NCBI RefSeq assembly: GCF_003255815.1
Contig: NC_037673.1
Location: 4,273,840 to 4,337,839, forward strand
DNA from: Theropithecus gelada
Lineage: Eukaryota; Chordata; Mammalia; Primates; Cercopithecidae
Direction: 5' to 3'
Length of the DNA: 64,000 nt
Shown: piece by piece, positions 13,001-23,900 of the stretch
How the letters are laid out: each line of letters begins with the position of its first letter
Position numbering within the stretch: position 1 is the first letter of the stretch
Notes under the pieces: model-generated
Databases searched by the model: none
The model's input: only the letters and a program-made list of their open reading frames with translations
What the model was told of the DNA's origin: nothing
Translations under genes and position numbers: made by a program

Positions 13001-13619
13001 CCCGTGACTAAAGCCACAAAAGAAACAGAGTAGAACGTAAAATGAGAAGTGATTCCAGGTGACTTTCCCGGTAGAATAGAAACCACGCAGCTGGTGGAGT
13101 CAGAGGCAGTGGACACATTTGGGGAAGTAGAATCAGCTTGTGCTGTCTGTTGCTTGGTGTTGTGCTGTTTTGTTTGTTTGTTGTTTTGATTAGTAGACAC
13201 TTCGGTAGCAGCATGTGTATGTCAGTGAATGCTGGGGTCTTCCCTACCAACTGATAGTTCCCAGTTGCACAGAGCGTGCAGGATCAGCTTCGGTTTTTTA
13301 AATTATTGTTATTTTCACAAGTCAAACAACAACTGCGCTTTGCTTAGAATCATCTTTTCCAAACTTGGAAAATTTACATCTAGCACCTTTCTTTTTAAAA
13401 CATGCAACCTGTCCTTGCACTGGATACTGTGGTAGAGGACGGGGAGACATGAAATATATCTCATTACAAGTTCAGTTGAGATGCTTTCCATCCCTCACAC
13501 ACCATAGCTGAAGGATCAGTGCTTACCAGGTGGAGATTGGGGCTTACAGGGCTCTAAAGAAGCCTAGACAAGGGCCCTTCCTTAAAAACGCTATCTGGGT
13601 TTTACACAAAACCCAGAAA
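10096..13619. other. Unassigned, mostly single-copy DNA
   Basis: No gene, structural RNA or identifiable repeat apart from short T-rich runs at 10149-10180 and 10668-10694. Open frames are short and lack recognisable domains. The segment 12420-12820 has scattered CpG and no repeat signature, so it could include a conserved element, but nothing in the sequence proves it. Confidence 0.5.
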
Positions 13620-14146
13620 AAAATATATAAATATATATATTTATACAAACCCCCAAAATATATATAATACTATATGTGATATATATAATATATGTTATAC
13701 ATTCATATATGATATATATGTTGTACGTTCATATAGGATATATCATATATGTTATATATGTTATATAATATATTATATATTTAATATATATTTTATATTA
13801 TAATTATATATAATTATTAATAATATATTAATATATAATGATATATTAATAATATATTAACTATTATATATTATATTATATATTTAGTATATATTATAAT
13901 ATATATTTATATTATAATATATATAATATAACATATATGTCATATAGTATATGTTATATATAATATATGTCATATAGTATGTTATATATAGTATAATATA
14001 TAGTGTAATATAATATATGCTGTGTATTACATATGATATATCATATATGTTATATGTAATATATAAAATATGTCATATATGTCATATGATATATATTTTA
14101 TATGTTATATATTTTAAATATGATATATATCATATATTATATATAT
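13620..14146. repeat. AT-rich self-complementary tract
   Basis: About 525 bases composed almost only of TA, ATAT, TATGTTATA and AATATATTA words, with very few G or C. Many segments equal their own reverse complement, so cruciforms or stem-loops are possible. It starts just after the aaaacccag text at about 13608-13618 and ends at the cgttatcatg text near 14152. Confidence 0.92.
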
Positions 14147-15587
14147 GGTTACGTTATCATGTCAATAAAGAATAAGTCCACAAGTACAAAGTCATTTTGT
14201 GACTCTTCTCCAACATTTGCTCTACAGAGTGAGGCAGGAGTGTTTACAAAGTAGATTTGAAAACTGACTCTGCTACCTGGGCAGTGCAGACACCAGCACC
14301 TGGCCCTCTGCTCTGTGGGAGGGGAGGGCAGCCCAGGCCACCAAGCAATCACGTATGACAGTGGAGGGAGCCCACGTGCAACTCTCCTCTCAACCTCCAT
14401 GGACGTTCTGTTTATTCTCGTCCCTATCAGAAGCAGTGCCTTGCCATGGGAAGTTGTGCGGAGTGATAATCTCAGACCCTTCTAAAAGGAGGGGACCGTT
14501 GCTTTATCTTTAACTGAGCTTTAAGACCACAGATCTGACTGGTAGGAAAGAGTTCTGCACATTTTCTATTCCTGTTGGCCAGTGGCCATTTCCAGCCAAG
14601 AGAGGGAGACCTGAGCCCTTGTGGACTTAAAGGAGCCACAGCAATTTGAAGAGGGCATTTGTGCTACCGTGGAATCCGACTCCTCCTCCAATCCACCCAC
14701 CCCTTTAAATCACGTCATGATGGCATCGCCCTCTCTCTAAAACGATCCCACTTTTAAGGACCCGAAGGAAGATGACTCTTGGCCCCACTCGCCCATGTCT
14801 ATCAACTGGGCCTTATTACCATCCTCTTTCTACTCAAGCATTTCAGGCAGTTTATGAAACTAGTAGATAAACAATATATGTGTCCCTGAAACACTGATTG
14901 ATGATTAAAAAAAGAAGAGAAGGCAAGATTCCTGAGAAGAGCGTCGAACACTTTGCAACTCCAGGCCTACTCTTTGGAGAGAAGTGCATGACTGAGATCG
15001 CTTTTGCTCCATATCTGCAATTCCATCACCACAAAGTTTGACCGATCTCTGAACTCACCGGAATTGTGGAGTCAGCCTCTGGGCTTATGCACTCAAGGAG
15101 GGACAAAGCCCGTGACCCAGTGGAGGTGGTGGAAGGGAAAGGTCACTGACAAGCTAGACATCTGAGACCTCAGCAAGGAGGAAAATCAGCATAGGAAGTA
15201 ACAGAAATACCCCAAACTCTCTAAGTAACAACTCTAACAGGGGATTAAGCTGACAAACTCAGAAGGCGTGAACAAAGCAAGATACGACAGAATCACTTCC
15301 TTGCTTCACATAACACATTTGTTTGAAGGGAAGGAACTGAAATTAAAGAGAGATGACCGGTTAAGGGGAAGAACTGGGTTCTGCATGGTGGAAAGTGTTC
15401 TCCCCCTGCAATGTAAAAGAAACCTCAGGAATAAATCAAGGGAACACTCGAAGTCTCATCATTTGATGGGAGTGTCCTGAATAGGGGGTCTGCCACATGT
15501 ATCCATCCCCAACACAGTTGCCCTGCTACAGTCATGGAACACGGGTGGGCAGTGGGCAACTGAGGTTGGGCCCCCTGGAAAATGCAG
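14147..15587. other. Unassigned single-copy DNA
   Basis: Balanced composition, no repeat recognised, no convincing open frame. The longest frames (82-83 codons) have no domain features. Confidence 0.5.
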
Positions 15588-15811
15588 ACACATGCACAAC
15601 AACACTCTTGCACATGCACACACACGTGGACAGGCACACGCACAGCGACACTCTTGCGCATGCACACACACGTGGACAGGCACACACATAGTGACACTCT
15701 TGCACACACACGTACATGTGGACAGGCACATGGACATACACGTGGACAGGCACACACACAGCAACACTCTTGCACACACAGTCACATGGACAGGCACATG
15801 CACAGACACAC
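15588..15811. repeat. CA-rich minisatellite, left part
   Basis: Tandem units of about 46-50 bases built around acactcttgca, acacacgtgg and acaggcacac. At least four imperfect units are visible (15600, 15647, 15693 and 15765). All overlapping frames in this region are repeat artefacts. The array stops abruptly at the LTR and resumes on the other side. Confidence 0.88.
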
Positions 15812-16169
15812 TGTGTCCAGAACTGGTTCCTTCAGATGGGTTCTTGGTCTCACTGATTTCAAGAATGAAGCTGCGGACCCTCACGGTGACTGTTACAGTT
15901 CTTAAAGATGGTGTGTCCAGAGTTTGTTCCTTCAGACGTGTCTGGAGTTTCTTCCTTCTGGTGGGTTCGTGGTCTTGCTGACTTCAGGAGGGAACCCACA
16001 GACTCTCACAGTGAGTGTTACAGCTCTTAAAGGTGGCACGTCTGGAGTCGTTTTTTCCTTCCAGTGGGTTCCTGGTCTCACTGACTTCAAGAGTGAAGCC
16101 GCAGACCTTTGCAGTGAGTATTACAGCTCATAGAGGCAATGCAGACCCAAAGAGTGAGCAGCAGCAAGA

Positions 16170-16175
16170 TTTATT
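16170..16175 (-). promoter_or_regulatory. LTR12 polyadenylation signal
   Basis: Minus-strand AATAAA followed by tcttgctgctgctcactctt, the normal R-region context of HERV9 LTRs. It lies downstream of the TATA-like box for leftward transcription. Confidence 0.7.
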
Positions 16176-16253
16176 GTGAAGAGGGAAAGAATAAAGCTTC
16201 CACAGCGTGGAAGGGGACCGGAGACGGTTGCTGCTGCTGCTTCGGGTGGCCAG

Positions 16254-16262
16254 TTTTTATTC
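16254..16262 (-). promoter_or_regulatory. LTR12 TATA-like box
   Basis: Minus-strand gaataaaaa, at the position where LTR12 copies carry their core promoter, just downstream (in minus sense) of the GC-rich ggcggggccc text and CCAAT boxes. Transcription would run leftward. Confidence 0.55.
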
Positions 16263-16533
16263 CCTTATTGGGCCCCGCCCACATCCTGCTGATTGGTTCA
16301 TTTTACAGAGTGCGGAGCGGTCCATTTTTACAGAGTGCTGATTGGTGCGTTTACAAACCTTTAGCTAGACACAGAGTGCTGATTGGTGTGTTTTCACAGA
16401 GGGCTGGTTGGTACGTTTACAAACCTTTAGCTAGACAGAGAGTGATGATTGCTGTGTTTACAATCCTTTAGGTAGAGGGAAAAGTTCTCCAAGTCCACAC
16501 CCAACCCAGAACCCCAGCTGACTTCACCTCTCA

Positions 16534-16612
16534 ACACTCTTGCACACTCACATACACGTGAACAGAAACACGCACAGTAACACTCTTGCACACACACACA
16601 CACGTGGACAGG
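16534..16612. repeat. CA-rich minisatellite, right part
   Basis: The same acactcttgca / acacgtg / acaggc units as in 15588-15811 continue here for about two units (acacgtgaacag and acacgtggacag). This shows that the LTR12 landed inside a pre-existing array. Confidence 0.88.
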
Positions 16613-17544
16613 CGCACATTTGCAGCACAGGACTCACTCTCAAGTCCATGCCCACAGGCACAGAGGCAGCTTCGTGAACTCTGAGGGACACAGACCCAGT
16701 GTCCTGACCCCTGTGAGCTCCTCAGTTCTCACCCTGCCGCTGTCTGCTAAACAAAGGTTACAGCAGGGCTCTGAACACTGAGGTGTGCCCGAGGCCATTT
16801 GTCAGGGGAGGCTGAGTGGCTGCCAATTAACTGAGTGCTTTAATTGTGAGGCATCATTATGGAACCCGTCTCCCCAGCACTGCTCTTCAGATGTCAGACA
16901 GGGAAGAGAACACACACGTGAGCGACCTACAAACTCCAGATCACGGTCATGTGCCATCCCAATCTATCCCCCATTTTCCTGCAGGGCCCTAATTTGACCT
17001 TCAGTGAATAAAAATCAAAGTTGAATCAAGTTCAACAACGGGAAACCTGCTGGTGATTAAAAAGTGATCATTGTTTCTGGTGACCGGAGGTGTCATAAGG
17101 ACAGTCTTTAAGGAGGAACTTGGAGATCCTGCCCTTTGAGTGGCTCTGCATTCATAAATCATCACACCTTCCCAACCTGACACACCTTTTCACTTCCCAT
17201 TAATTCCAAAACTACTTTCTGGTTTGGTAGTTAGCTTTCAAACTGTCAGGACAGAATGTAATTGAAAGTGAATTCGATTAAAGGAAAAATAGCTCTGCAC
17301 ACCAACGATTGGGGTCTGATTTGTTCCAGGGATGAGAGGAGTGGAGCGGTGTCAAAACACAGCGGAGCTTCTCCTGCACTCAACAGGCCAAGCCCAGACA
17401 GAACATCAGTCAACTGAGGCATGAGAAGGTTTCCGATGTGAGGTAGGTTCTCCTGTGGTTAGAGGGCCGGCAGCAAAGGAACCACAGTGACCACTGCAGA
17501 TGGCTTCCTCGTCTCGCAGCTCCACAGAAGGCACGTCCCAGGAC
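16613..17544. other. Unassigned single-copy DNA
   Basis: No gene or repeat recognised. Composition is moderately GC-rich up to about 16990. Confidence 0.5.
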
Positions 17545-17680
17545 AGCTTCAGTTTTCCACGAGGAAACTGAGGCACCAAGGGTAAGACTTGCTATCACTA
17601 ACCCTGCTAGTAACTGGTACATGCAGTATAAGAACCCAGGGCTGAGGCCATCAAGCACATCCTCACTCGCCTTAGAACCA
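17545..17680 (-). mobile_element. MIR SINE fragment
   Basis: Plus-strand text gaggaaactgaggcaccaag followed by a diverged acttgc and an aagaacccaggg box is the complement of a MIR core. It is degraded, with no edges visible. Confidence 0.6.
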
Positions 17681-17696
17681 GAGTAACCTGGCACTG

Positions 17697-17714
17697 AAAA
17701 AAAAAAAAAAAAAA
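17697..17714. repeat. Poly(A) tract
   Basis: Eighteen consecutive A after the gcactg text. No retroposon body is recognised upstream apart from the MIR fragment on the other strand. Confidence 0.75.
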
Positions 17715-19212
17715 GGAATGCACAAGACTTCTTGACATAAATTTTCTGTAGCAGTTGGAAATAATTTGTCCTAGAACCAGAGACTAAAATAATCAGGAAC
17801 ATTAGAGACTATCTAACTCAGAATCCCTTATATAAACATGGGGCAGGGCACAGAGACGCTGGATTTCTCATCCACATTCACAGGAGAGTGCCTTGTGCAC
17901 CGTGGGTCTGAAGATTCTCAGTCTGAGTGTCCACATCCATCGTGTGGGGCTCAGTTCAAAGATCCCAGGGCCAGCTCTAGGAATTTTCAAACAGTATGCT
18001 GACTGTATACAAACCCCCGTCGCCCATTCCTTTCTGCTAAGGATTAGAATCATTCTTGAGAATTTCAACAACACATGCTCCCAAATGTACTAGATATAAA
18101 GAGAGCGTTTGTTAGAATATTCTGTGGATAAAACCTGGGGCACAGGGACTCAGCAACGATGCACATTTGCCACAAAGGTGCCCTGACCCAAACTTTCCAG
18201 TTAGAAGGCAGAGAATATGCGTGTTGACACTTTGTATTCAAATACACATTTCTACGATGAAATACCTTCCACAAGAAACAGCTTCCAGCAATCTTTCTCC
18301 CTATCATCTGTTTGAAAGACATGCTTACGTGTAGAGAAGGGAGTGCATAGTGAACAACCTCTTCGCTTATTTGTAAATTTTGGAAAGCATAGGCGAAACA
18401 GTCACCGTTTTAAAAAAAGACTGTACTTTAAATGAGAAAAGGTCTTAATTAGTCCAGAGAAGGACTTTCTAGTTGCTTTTCTCCTCCAGACAAAAACCAT
18501 TAATTCAAATGTGCTGAGGGAGGTTTCAGAATACTGAACTGGAGCTTTGAAATTGCCATTAGAATGGCCCACGTTTATTCCTGCCATGCACGATTAGAAC
18601 AGAAAGCCAACAACAGCACAAAACCCTGAGCTCCAGTGAACACCAAGCAGGAGCTCATGAGATAAAGGGTGATTTCCTAAAAATGAGGGCAGATGCTTCT
18701 GTGAACATATGTCAGCGTTACACGTACACTTGCTAGTCTTCATTCAGAGAATACGTTTAGTTTTGTTGTATTCTAAATACATATATGGTTTCCTGGCTCT
18801 GAGCGCACGGTAGAGAAACCCGGGCAAAGAATGATCACCTTTGCCTTCCTGGCCTCAAAGACCAATGGCCATACTGCATTTCCTGATTGGGTCAAGAAAT
18901 GGATCTCCCACATAAAGGAGCAATTATCAAGTGTTTCTTCCCTTTGGGGGAACTATTTTAAGGAATATCAAGACACAAATTCATATTTGATATAAATAAG
19001 CTTTCTAAGTTGTCTTCATGAAAAACATATGACACCTCTCTTTGTACATATTAAAAACCTTCCTTAATTTTTTAACAATTTACCGTTGGGCACAGTCCAT
19101 AGTTGTAGGTTTAGAAGTAGATATAATTTATAAAATCATTGTAATATGCCAGGCATAAAGGCCATGTGTTTTTATATTTCTCCTGGCGTCCTCGGGAAAC
19201 ATCTGTGAGGTA
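17715..19212. other. Unassigned single-copy DNA
   Basis: No gene or identifiable repeat. The segment 18460-18600, with a ccattaattcaaat stretch, looks non-repetitive and could be conserved; this is a guess from composition. Confidence 0.45.
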
Positions 19213-19862
19213 TGTAAATCAAAGAAAATGACCGAGGCAAGTCTCAATCATTTTAGGAGGTTGATTTGCCAAAGTTAAGCTCCCATGGCTGGGAGATAGG
19301 TCTATGCCTTTCTCCAAAGACGATTTTGAAAGCTTCAATATTTAAAGGGGAAAGGGTAGGTATTAGAGGAAGAGAAAGAAATGTTTAAAATATGTGGGTA
19401 GATAAGAGAAAAACAGTTACATCCTTTTGAGTCTTTGATCAGCCTTTCACTGAATATACAATTTTCATTTGAGGGAGGGGTAGAGGAACAGTCACCTATG
19501 TCTTGGTCTGGCCCAGTGAATCTGCATGTTACATAAGACAATATAAACAATAGGGCGGAGCAAGCCATCAGACAAGCATTTGTCTCAGGTGAGCAGAGGG
19601 ATGCCTTTGAGTCCCACAGCCCTGCGCCTGTGAACAGGATCTATCCATTTGCAAGGCCTGGAGAAATGTCACAGAATTGTTTTAGGGTAAAGATTTTGGG
19701 GTCCACAAGGAATTTCCTGTTGAGCAAGTTGTGAGGGAGATATGTAGCTTTTATCTTATTTAGGAACCCAATGGGAGGCAGGTTTGTGTGATCCAGTTTC
19801 CAGCTTGACTTTTTCCTTGGGCTTCGTGAGTTTGGGGTCCCAGAATTCATTTTTCTTTCACA
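19213..19862 (-). mobile_element. ERV1-like LTR (MER4/MER61-type)
   Basis: On the minus strand the block begins tgtgaaagaaaaatgaattc, passes through gtcaagctggaaactgg and cctgcctcccat, and ends near tggcaaatcaacc and tttgatttaca. That order matches a class I LTR from 5' to 3'. Length is about 650 bases. The expected poly(A) signal appears mutated (caaatcaacc where an aataaa-like word is expected). No clear target duplication is visible. The LTR nature is fairly firm; the exact family is not. Confidence 0.6.
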
Positions 19863-20569
19863 AGTGGGTACCACAGGACAACCACAAAATCCTCCCGAGG
19901 CTTGGATCAGGTCAGCACCAAGCAGGGTCCTGTGAAGTGTGCAGAGCCTGCTAGCCCTTCGCCTTCATACTGCATTCCGTCAGGAGGGGGACTTGGAGGG
20001 TTAAGCCACATGTTCGGACGGGAGCTGAGGAAGGGACGCAGCTGCAACTGATGCCAAGCTCTTTCTCCAAGCCTGGGACCCTAAGTATGAAGCTGGAAGA
20101 AACGTTAGAATCTGCCGTTATAAACGTCTTACAAAACGTGTACAAGAAAAGGTAGACAAGCCAGTCCTGAAAATATAAATTTAAAAAGACCTGAAGTAAA
20201 AGTTAAGAGGACTAGTTCTCAGATATTCCCTCTCTTCTCCAAAACTCTCAAGATGTGGCCACCCCGCAGCTCCTTAAGGACGTTTGCTCTCACAACACAA
20301 GAATCCTCTCCGAATTTCAGGGTGAAGAAAACATGAGTCACGTCTTACATTTCCGTTGATGACAGCAGGTGAGTCACATAGTGGGCGTCCAGCCATGTTG
20401 CCATGTAGCTCAGAAGGAGCCTGACACAAGGAGGGGCCGGCCATCTGTGGAGGTGGTTGGGGCAGCCAAGTCAGACTCCAGAGTAGGGGGCAGGGGTTAG
20501 GTGCAGTGAGAGCAGCTCAGCCACTGAGCTCCAGAGGGAGAGGAGGCCTGGTTTCAGCATGGAGGTCAT
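19863..20569. other. Unassigned DNA
   Basis: No gene or repeat recognised. Moderately GC-rich between 20380 and 20560. Confidence 0.45.
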
Positions 20570-20935
20570 GGGGGTTAACTCTATGTGTCAACCTGACTAG
20601 GCCACTGTTCCCAGACATTTGGTCAATCACTGTTGCAGATGCTGCTGTAAAGGTATTTTTTAGATGAGATCAATCTTTAACTCAGTAGACTTTCAGAAAA
20701 GCAGATGACCCACCTTAATGTGGGTGGGCCTTGCCCTAGCAGTGGGGGCCTTAATGGAAAGACTGCTGCCCCTAGAAGAAGAAGGAATTCAGCCACAGCC
20801 TTCGGACTTAAACTGCAATTCTTCAATGGGTCTCCAGCCTGCGGGCCTACTTTGCAGAATTTAGTCTTATCAGCCCTACTATAGTGTGAGCCAGTTCTTC
20901 AAAATTTCTCTGTCTTATCTTTCTGTCTCTCTACA
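20570..20935 (+). mobile_element. ERVL-type LTR fragment (MLT2-like)
   Basis: Diagnostic words in order: ggttaactctatgtgtcaac, aggtattttttagatgagat, aatgtgggtgggcct, gaagaagaaggaattc, gtctccagcctgc and gtgagccagttcttc. These match a common mammalian LTR whose 3' end normally runs into a TA/TG-rich stretch, as it does here. The usual terminal ccctgactaataca is not found directly after it; a MER2 copy lies where it should be. The family name is tentative. Confidence 0.6.
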
Positions 20936-21131
20936 TATATATATGTGTGTGAGGGGGGTGTGGGTGGGTGAGTGTGCATGTATGAACCACACACATATAC
21001 ATATTATGTATACACACACATATATGTGTACATATACATGCACATACACACTCCCCACCCCTATACACATGCATGCACACACACACACATATATTTATAT
21101 GTATCTATATATTGATATATATATATATATG
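20936..21131. repeat. TA/TG/CA simple-repeat tract
   Basis: Alternating tatata, gtgtgtg, gggtgggtg and cacaca blocks of about 195 bases, probably grown from the 3' end of the preceding LTR. Frames at 20886-21264 are translations of this tract. Confidence 0.85.
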
Positions 21132-21446
21132 TAGTAATGTGCCACATAGTGATGTTTCAGTCAATGAGGGACCACATATAGGACGGCAGTCCAATAAGAT
21201 TACAATACCATATTTTTACTATGCCTTTTCTATGTTTAGATACACAAATACCACTGTGTTATAATCGCCTATACTATTCAGTACGGTCATAGCAACACAG
21301 GTTTGTAGCATGGGAGCAATACACCTAGCCTAGGCAGGCAGTGGGCTGTACCGTCTATGTCTGTGTAACTGGCTGAACACTCCATGATGTTCAGCTAACA
21401 ACACATTTCTCAGAACACATCCCCATCATTAAGGGACACATGTCTC
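21132..21446 (-). mobile_element. MER2/Tigger1-derived DNA transposon
   Basis: Both ends match Tigger1/MER2 termini. The left is tagtaatgtgccacatagtg (consensus cagtcatgtgccgcataatg) and the right is tttctcagaacacatccc then catcattaagggacacatg. The centre keeps ctatgtttagatacacaaat and the gtttgtagcatgggagcaat box. At about 315 bases it is a non-autonomous, internally deleted cut-and-paste element of the TcMar-Tigger group with no transposase frame. CpG sites have mostly decayed. It sits in a TA-rich tract, as expected for a TA target. Confidence 0.85.
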
Positions 21447-21468
21447 TCTTTCTTGTTCTTTCTCTCTC

Positions 21469-21500
<32 letters not shown>
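21447..21500. repeat. (TC)n(CA)n microsatellite
   Basis: TCTCTC-rich bases followed by about 28 bases of CA repeat at 21474-21500. It may be the continuation of the simple tract interrupted by MER2. Confidence 0.88.
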
Positions 21501-22180
21501 CAGTTGACATAAAATCTCCACCTGGCAGGTGCCCTGGGACATGTGTGTGAGTAGGAAGGCTCCATGCATGACTCTTGACTCTAAAGCCCTTTATCATTCC
21601 AGGACAGCATGTCGGGACTCAACTCACTCAAGGTAACTGCACCAGACCATGAACCCAGCCACCACGTGCTGACACGCACACAGGTACACCACTGTCCTGC
21701 AGATGAGTGGATCCAAGCTTCTCAGGGTGGCGCAGGTCTGCCGACAGGGGAGTTGCAGCCCCATCGGGGCTGGGGGAAATAGATGTTAAGCCCCACTGTT
21801 TCCTTGGCCCTGTGACAGTGGAGAGGAAGACATGGTCCAAGGCAACCCTCTCAGCTCCAAGTGGAAGGATCCCTTGAACCAGCATTGTGAGTGAAAATAT
21901 GCACTTATGGGAATTTCAAAGACCGCTTGAGGAGGGAGGTTTTGTACAGATGGGGTGAGCTGGGCTCTGCCGAATTTAGAGTCTTGCCATTTATGGGACT
22001 GCATGGGCACTCACCAGCCAGTCATTCTGAAATACGTAAATGACAATCCCGTCCACTGGGCTCTTGTCTGGGCCTTTGTTCACCTGCATGCTGACCTCTG
22101 TCTCCACATTCGAGGAGGTCTCTCTCTCCCTGACACTGGCAGCCCCCACCTTCTTAGCCTTTCTTGTGCTTCCCTCTTGG
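21501..22180. other. Unassigned DNA
   Basis: No repeat family or gene recognised. Several overlapping frames of 70-140 codons (for example 21955-22371 plus) have no domain signature and run into the LTR fragment that follows, so I do not call them. Confidence 0.45.
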
Positions 22181-22552
22181 GGAAGACGAATGATAAAAAC
22201 AGGCAGAGGAACGTGAAAAGACCAGACTGGCTAGTCTTCTGGCCTTCATCTTTCTCGTGTTCCGGATGCTTCCTGTCTTCCAACATCAGACTCCATGTTC
22301 TTCAGCTTTTGGACTTTTGGACCTACACCAGTAATTTGCCAGGCGCTCTTGGGCCTTTGGCCACCGACTGAAGGCTGCACCGTCAGCTTCCCTACTTTTG
22401 AGGTTTGGGGACTAGGATTGGCTTCCTTGCTCCTCAACTTGGAGACAGCCTCTTACGGGACGTCACCTTGTGATCACGTGATTCACTACTCCTTAATAAA
22501 CTCCTATATATATCCTCTTAGTTCTGTCCCTCTAGGGAACCCTGACTAATAC
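22181..22552 (+). mobile_element. ERVL-type LTR fragment, 3' part
   Basis: Contains ataaaaacaggcagaggaac, tcagactccatgttcttcag, ttttggacctacaccagt, the poly(A) signal context ctccttaataaactcc (AATAAA near 22494-22499) and the terminal gaaccctgactaatacaa. This is the complete 3' half of a common ERVL-like LTR in the same orientation as the piece at 20570, but a different subtype. Family naming is tentative; LTR identity is well supported by the terminal words. Confidence 0.7.
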
Positions 22553-23552
22553 AATTACCAACAACAAGTATTTCCTGACTCTTGCCTTTTACAAAGACAT
22601 GACCAACCTTCAGGTTTCCAGCCACTTTCTCTACAGCTGTGTTTTTCAATCACTTTTTCAATCACCTTAAGAGGCCTTTTTAGATCTCTTTTCTTGATGG
22701 CCTCAACCCATATAAATTTGAGGACACAGACCAATCGTATGTTTGATTATGAATTGGAAATACGTCTGTGTTTTATGCAAAAAATTAGTACTTTCTTTTA
22801 TTCTCCCCATCACCCCCAAAACAGTTTTTGTCCTCCTGGGTTCTGACGTGTTTCCTGTTGAGGATATATGCTCCATGGCTCTTCATGGGTGGCTGGGAGC
22901 TCCAGAAGGAAATCACGGTATGGACATAACTGGGGCACTGGATGTTTATTCTTTCTCTCCAGTGAGCCCCAGTATGCCTTAATGATGCTTTTACTTGCCT
23001 CTGGTCCAGAGATTTACTAATGCACTGGTGTTCCCACCCCAGCTGCAATCCACACAGCGGAAAGAGCAGAAGTTATCCCGAGAAAATGCCATGTCCCCCT
23101 GCTGTGCTGCAAATCTTTCTTCTTTGTCTTTTTGTTTCCTTTCTCCAAATACTTGCTACTGCACCTCTTCCCCAGAATTAACACCTTCAGCTGTGTTCTG
23201 AATCTCATATCCTTTCATCACCTCCAAGATTTTATGCTTTCTGTTAATAACTTTACCTTCAGTGTCTGCATTCTATATTTTTACAAATGAAAAATTACAT
23301 GCAAAAAAATTGGAACAAGTGTGCCATATGTTACTAGATCCTGGGATACCCAATTTCTGAGTATAAGTTTGTCTTATCTTGTGCTTTCACCATGCCTGCA
23401 CCATACATTTTTTCCCATACCCAAAAGGTGAGTATTTTCTAAACTTGTCTTACTCTCTGTCAAAATCTTAATCTCTCTGTTAGCCCAGAAAGCTCTCCAG
23501 GAACACTCCCGATCTGTTCAACTCCTCCTTGCTTTTTTTGAGACTAAATATA
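22553..23552. other. Unassigned DNA
   Basis: No repeat or gene identified. Short CT-rich runs only. Confidence 0.45.
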
Positions 23553-23611
23553 TTAGGTTGGTGTAAATTAAAATGAATCTCACAAACTGCAATTACTTTT
23601 GAACCAATCTA
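23553..23611. mobile_element. MADE1 mariner-type MITE (shortened)
   Basis: Terminal repeat ttaggttggtg at 23553-23563, and the diverged matching arm gcaattacttttgaaccaat ending near 23611. A full MADE1 is an 80-base near-perfect palindrome; this copy is about 59 bases with part of one arm and the loop changed. TA-rich flanks fit mariner target preference. MADE1 hairpins are the known source of miR-548 genes, but this copy has lost symmetry, so a miRNA is unlikely. Confidence 0.8.
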
Positions 23612-23900
23612 TTAAGTCTGTAAGAAGTCTTCCCTCAACCTCACCAATTTCCATTTCTCAACTTTGTCCCCAATATTTACTCCTAAGTCTGAGCCCTAGA
23701 GCCCTGAGTAGAGGGTCCTATCATCATAACACTTGTACTGTCTTATCGACATAACGTCACTTGACTGTGATCCTGCAAGATTGTGTACAGCTTTGGGGGC
23801 AGGAATTATGTTATTCATTTCAGAGTTTCCAGTGCCTACACCAGACCCAAGAAGAATATGTTTTCACAAGTCTGTTGAATGGTAGAACAAATGACTGATT
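23612..23900 (+). mobile_element. L2 LINE 3' end
   Basis: Diverged but ordered match to the L2 3' region: gaagtcttccctcaacctca, then a cactttga/ctgtgatc box, ttgggggcaggaattatgtt, attcatttcagagtttccag, tgcctacacca and a tgttgaatg ending. Ancient mammalian LINE with no coding capacity. Confidence 0.65.

Larger units (their letters stand above)
15812..16533 (-). mobile_element. Solo LTR12 (HERV9 LTR)
   Basis: A 722-base LTR in minus orientation: on the minus strand it starts tgagaggtgaag and ends ggacaca. The plus-strand flanks are acac at 15808-15811 and acac at 16534-16537, which fits a 4-bp target duplication, although the host array is CA-rich. Read on the minus strand it has a U3 with repeated CCAAT-type boxes (attgg on plus near 16292, 16341 and 16382), a gaataaaaa TATA-like box at 16254-16262, an AATAAA signal at 16170-16175 and a U5 with about three tandem copies of an 85-125 base unit. 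No internal proviral sequence is present, so it is a solo LTR formed by recombination. Related LTRs are known to act as promoters; activity here is inferred only. Confidence 0.9.

Noticed and set aside
15588..15811. Regularly spaced repeats resembling a CRISPR array
   Set aside because: Units are contiguous, imperfect and CA-rich, with no distinct spacers, in primate DNA.
15425..15981. Several overlapping frames of 80-141 codons rich in Cys/Val or His/Thr
   Set aside because: They read through the CA-rich minisatellite and LTR12 on both strands; all six frames stay open because of the repeat.
21955..22371. 138-codon frame
   Set aside because: Its second half is ERVL-like LTR sequence; no domain features.
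23553..23611. miR-548-type gene
   Set aside because: The two arms no longer pair over their length, and the loop region is altered.
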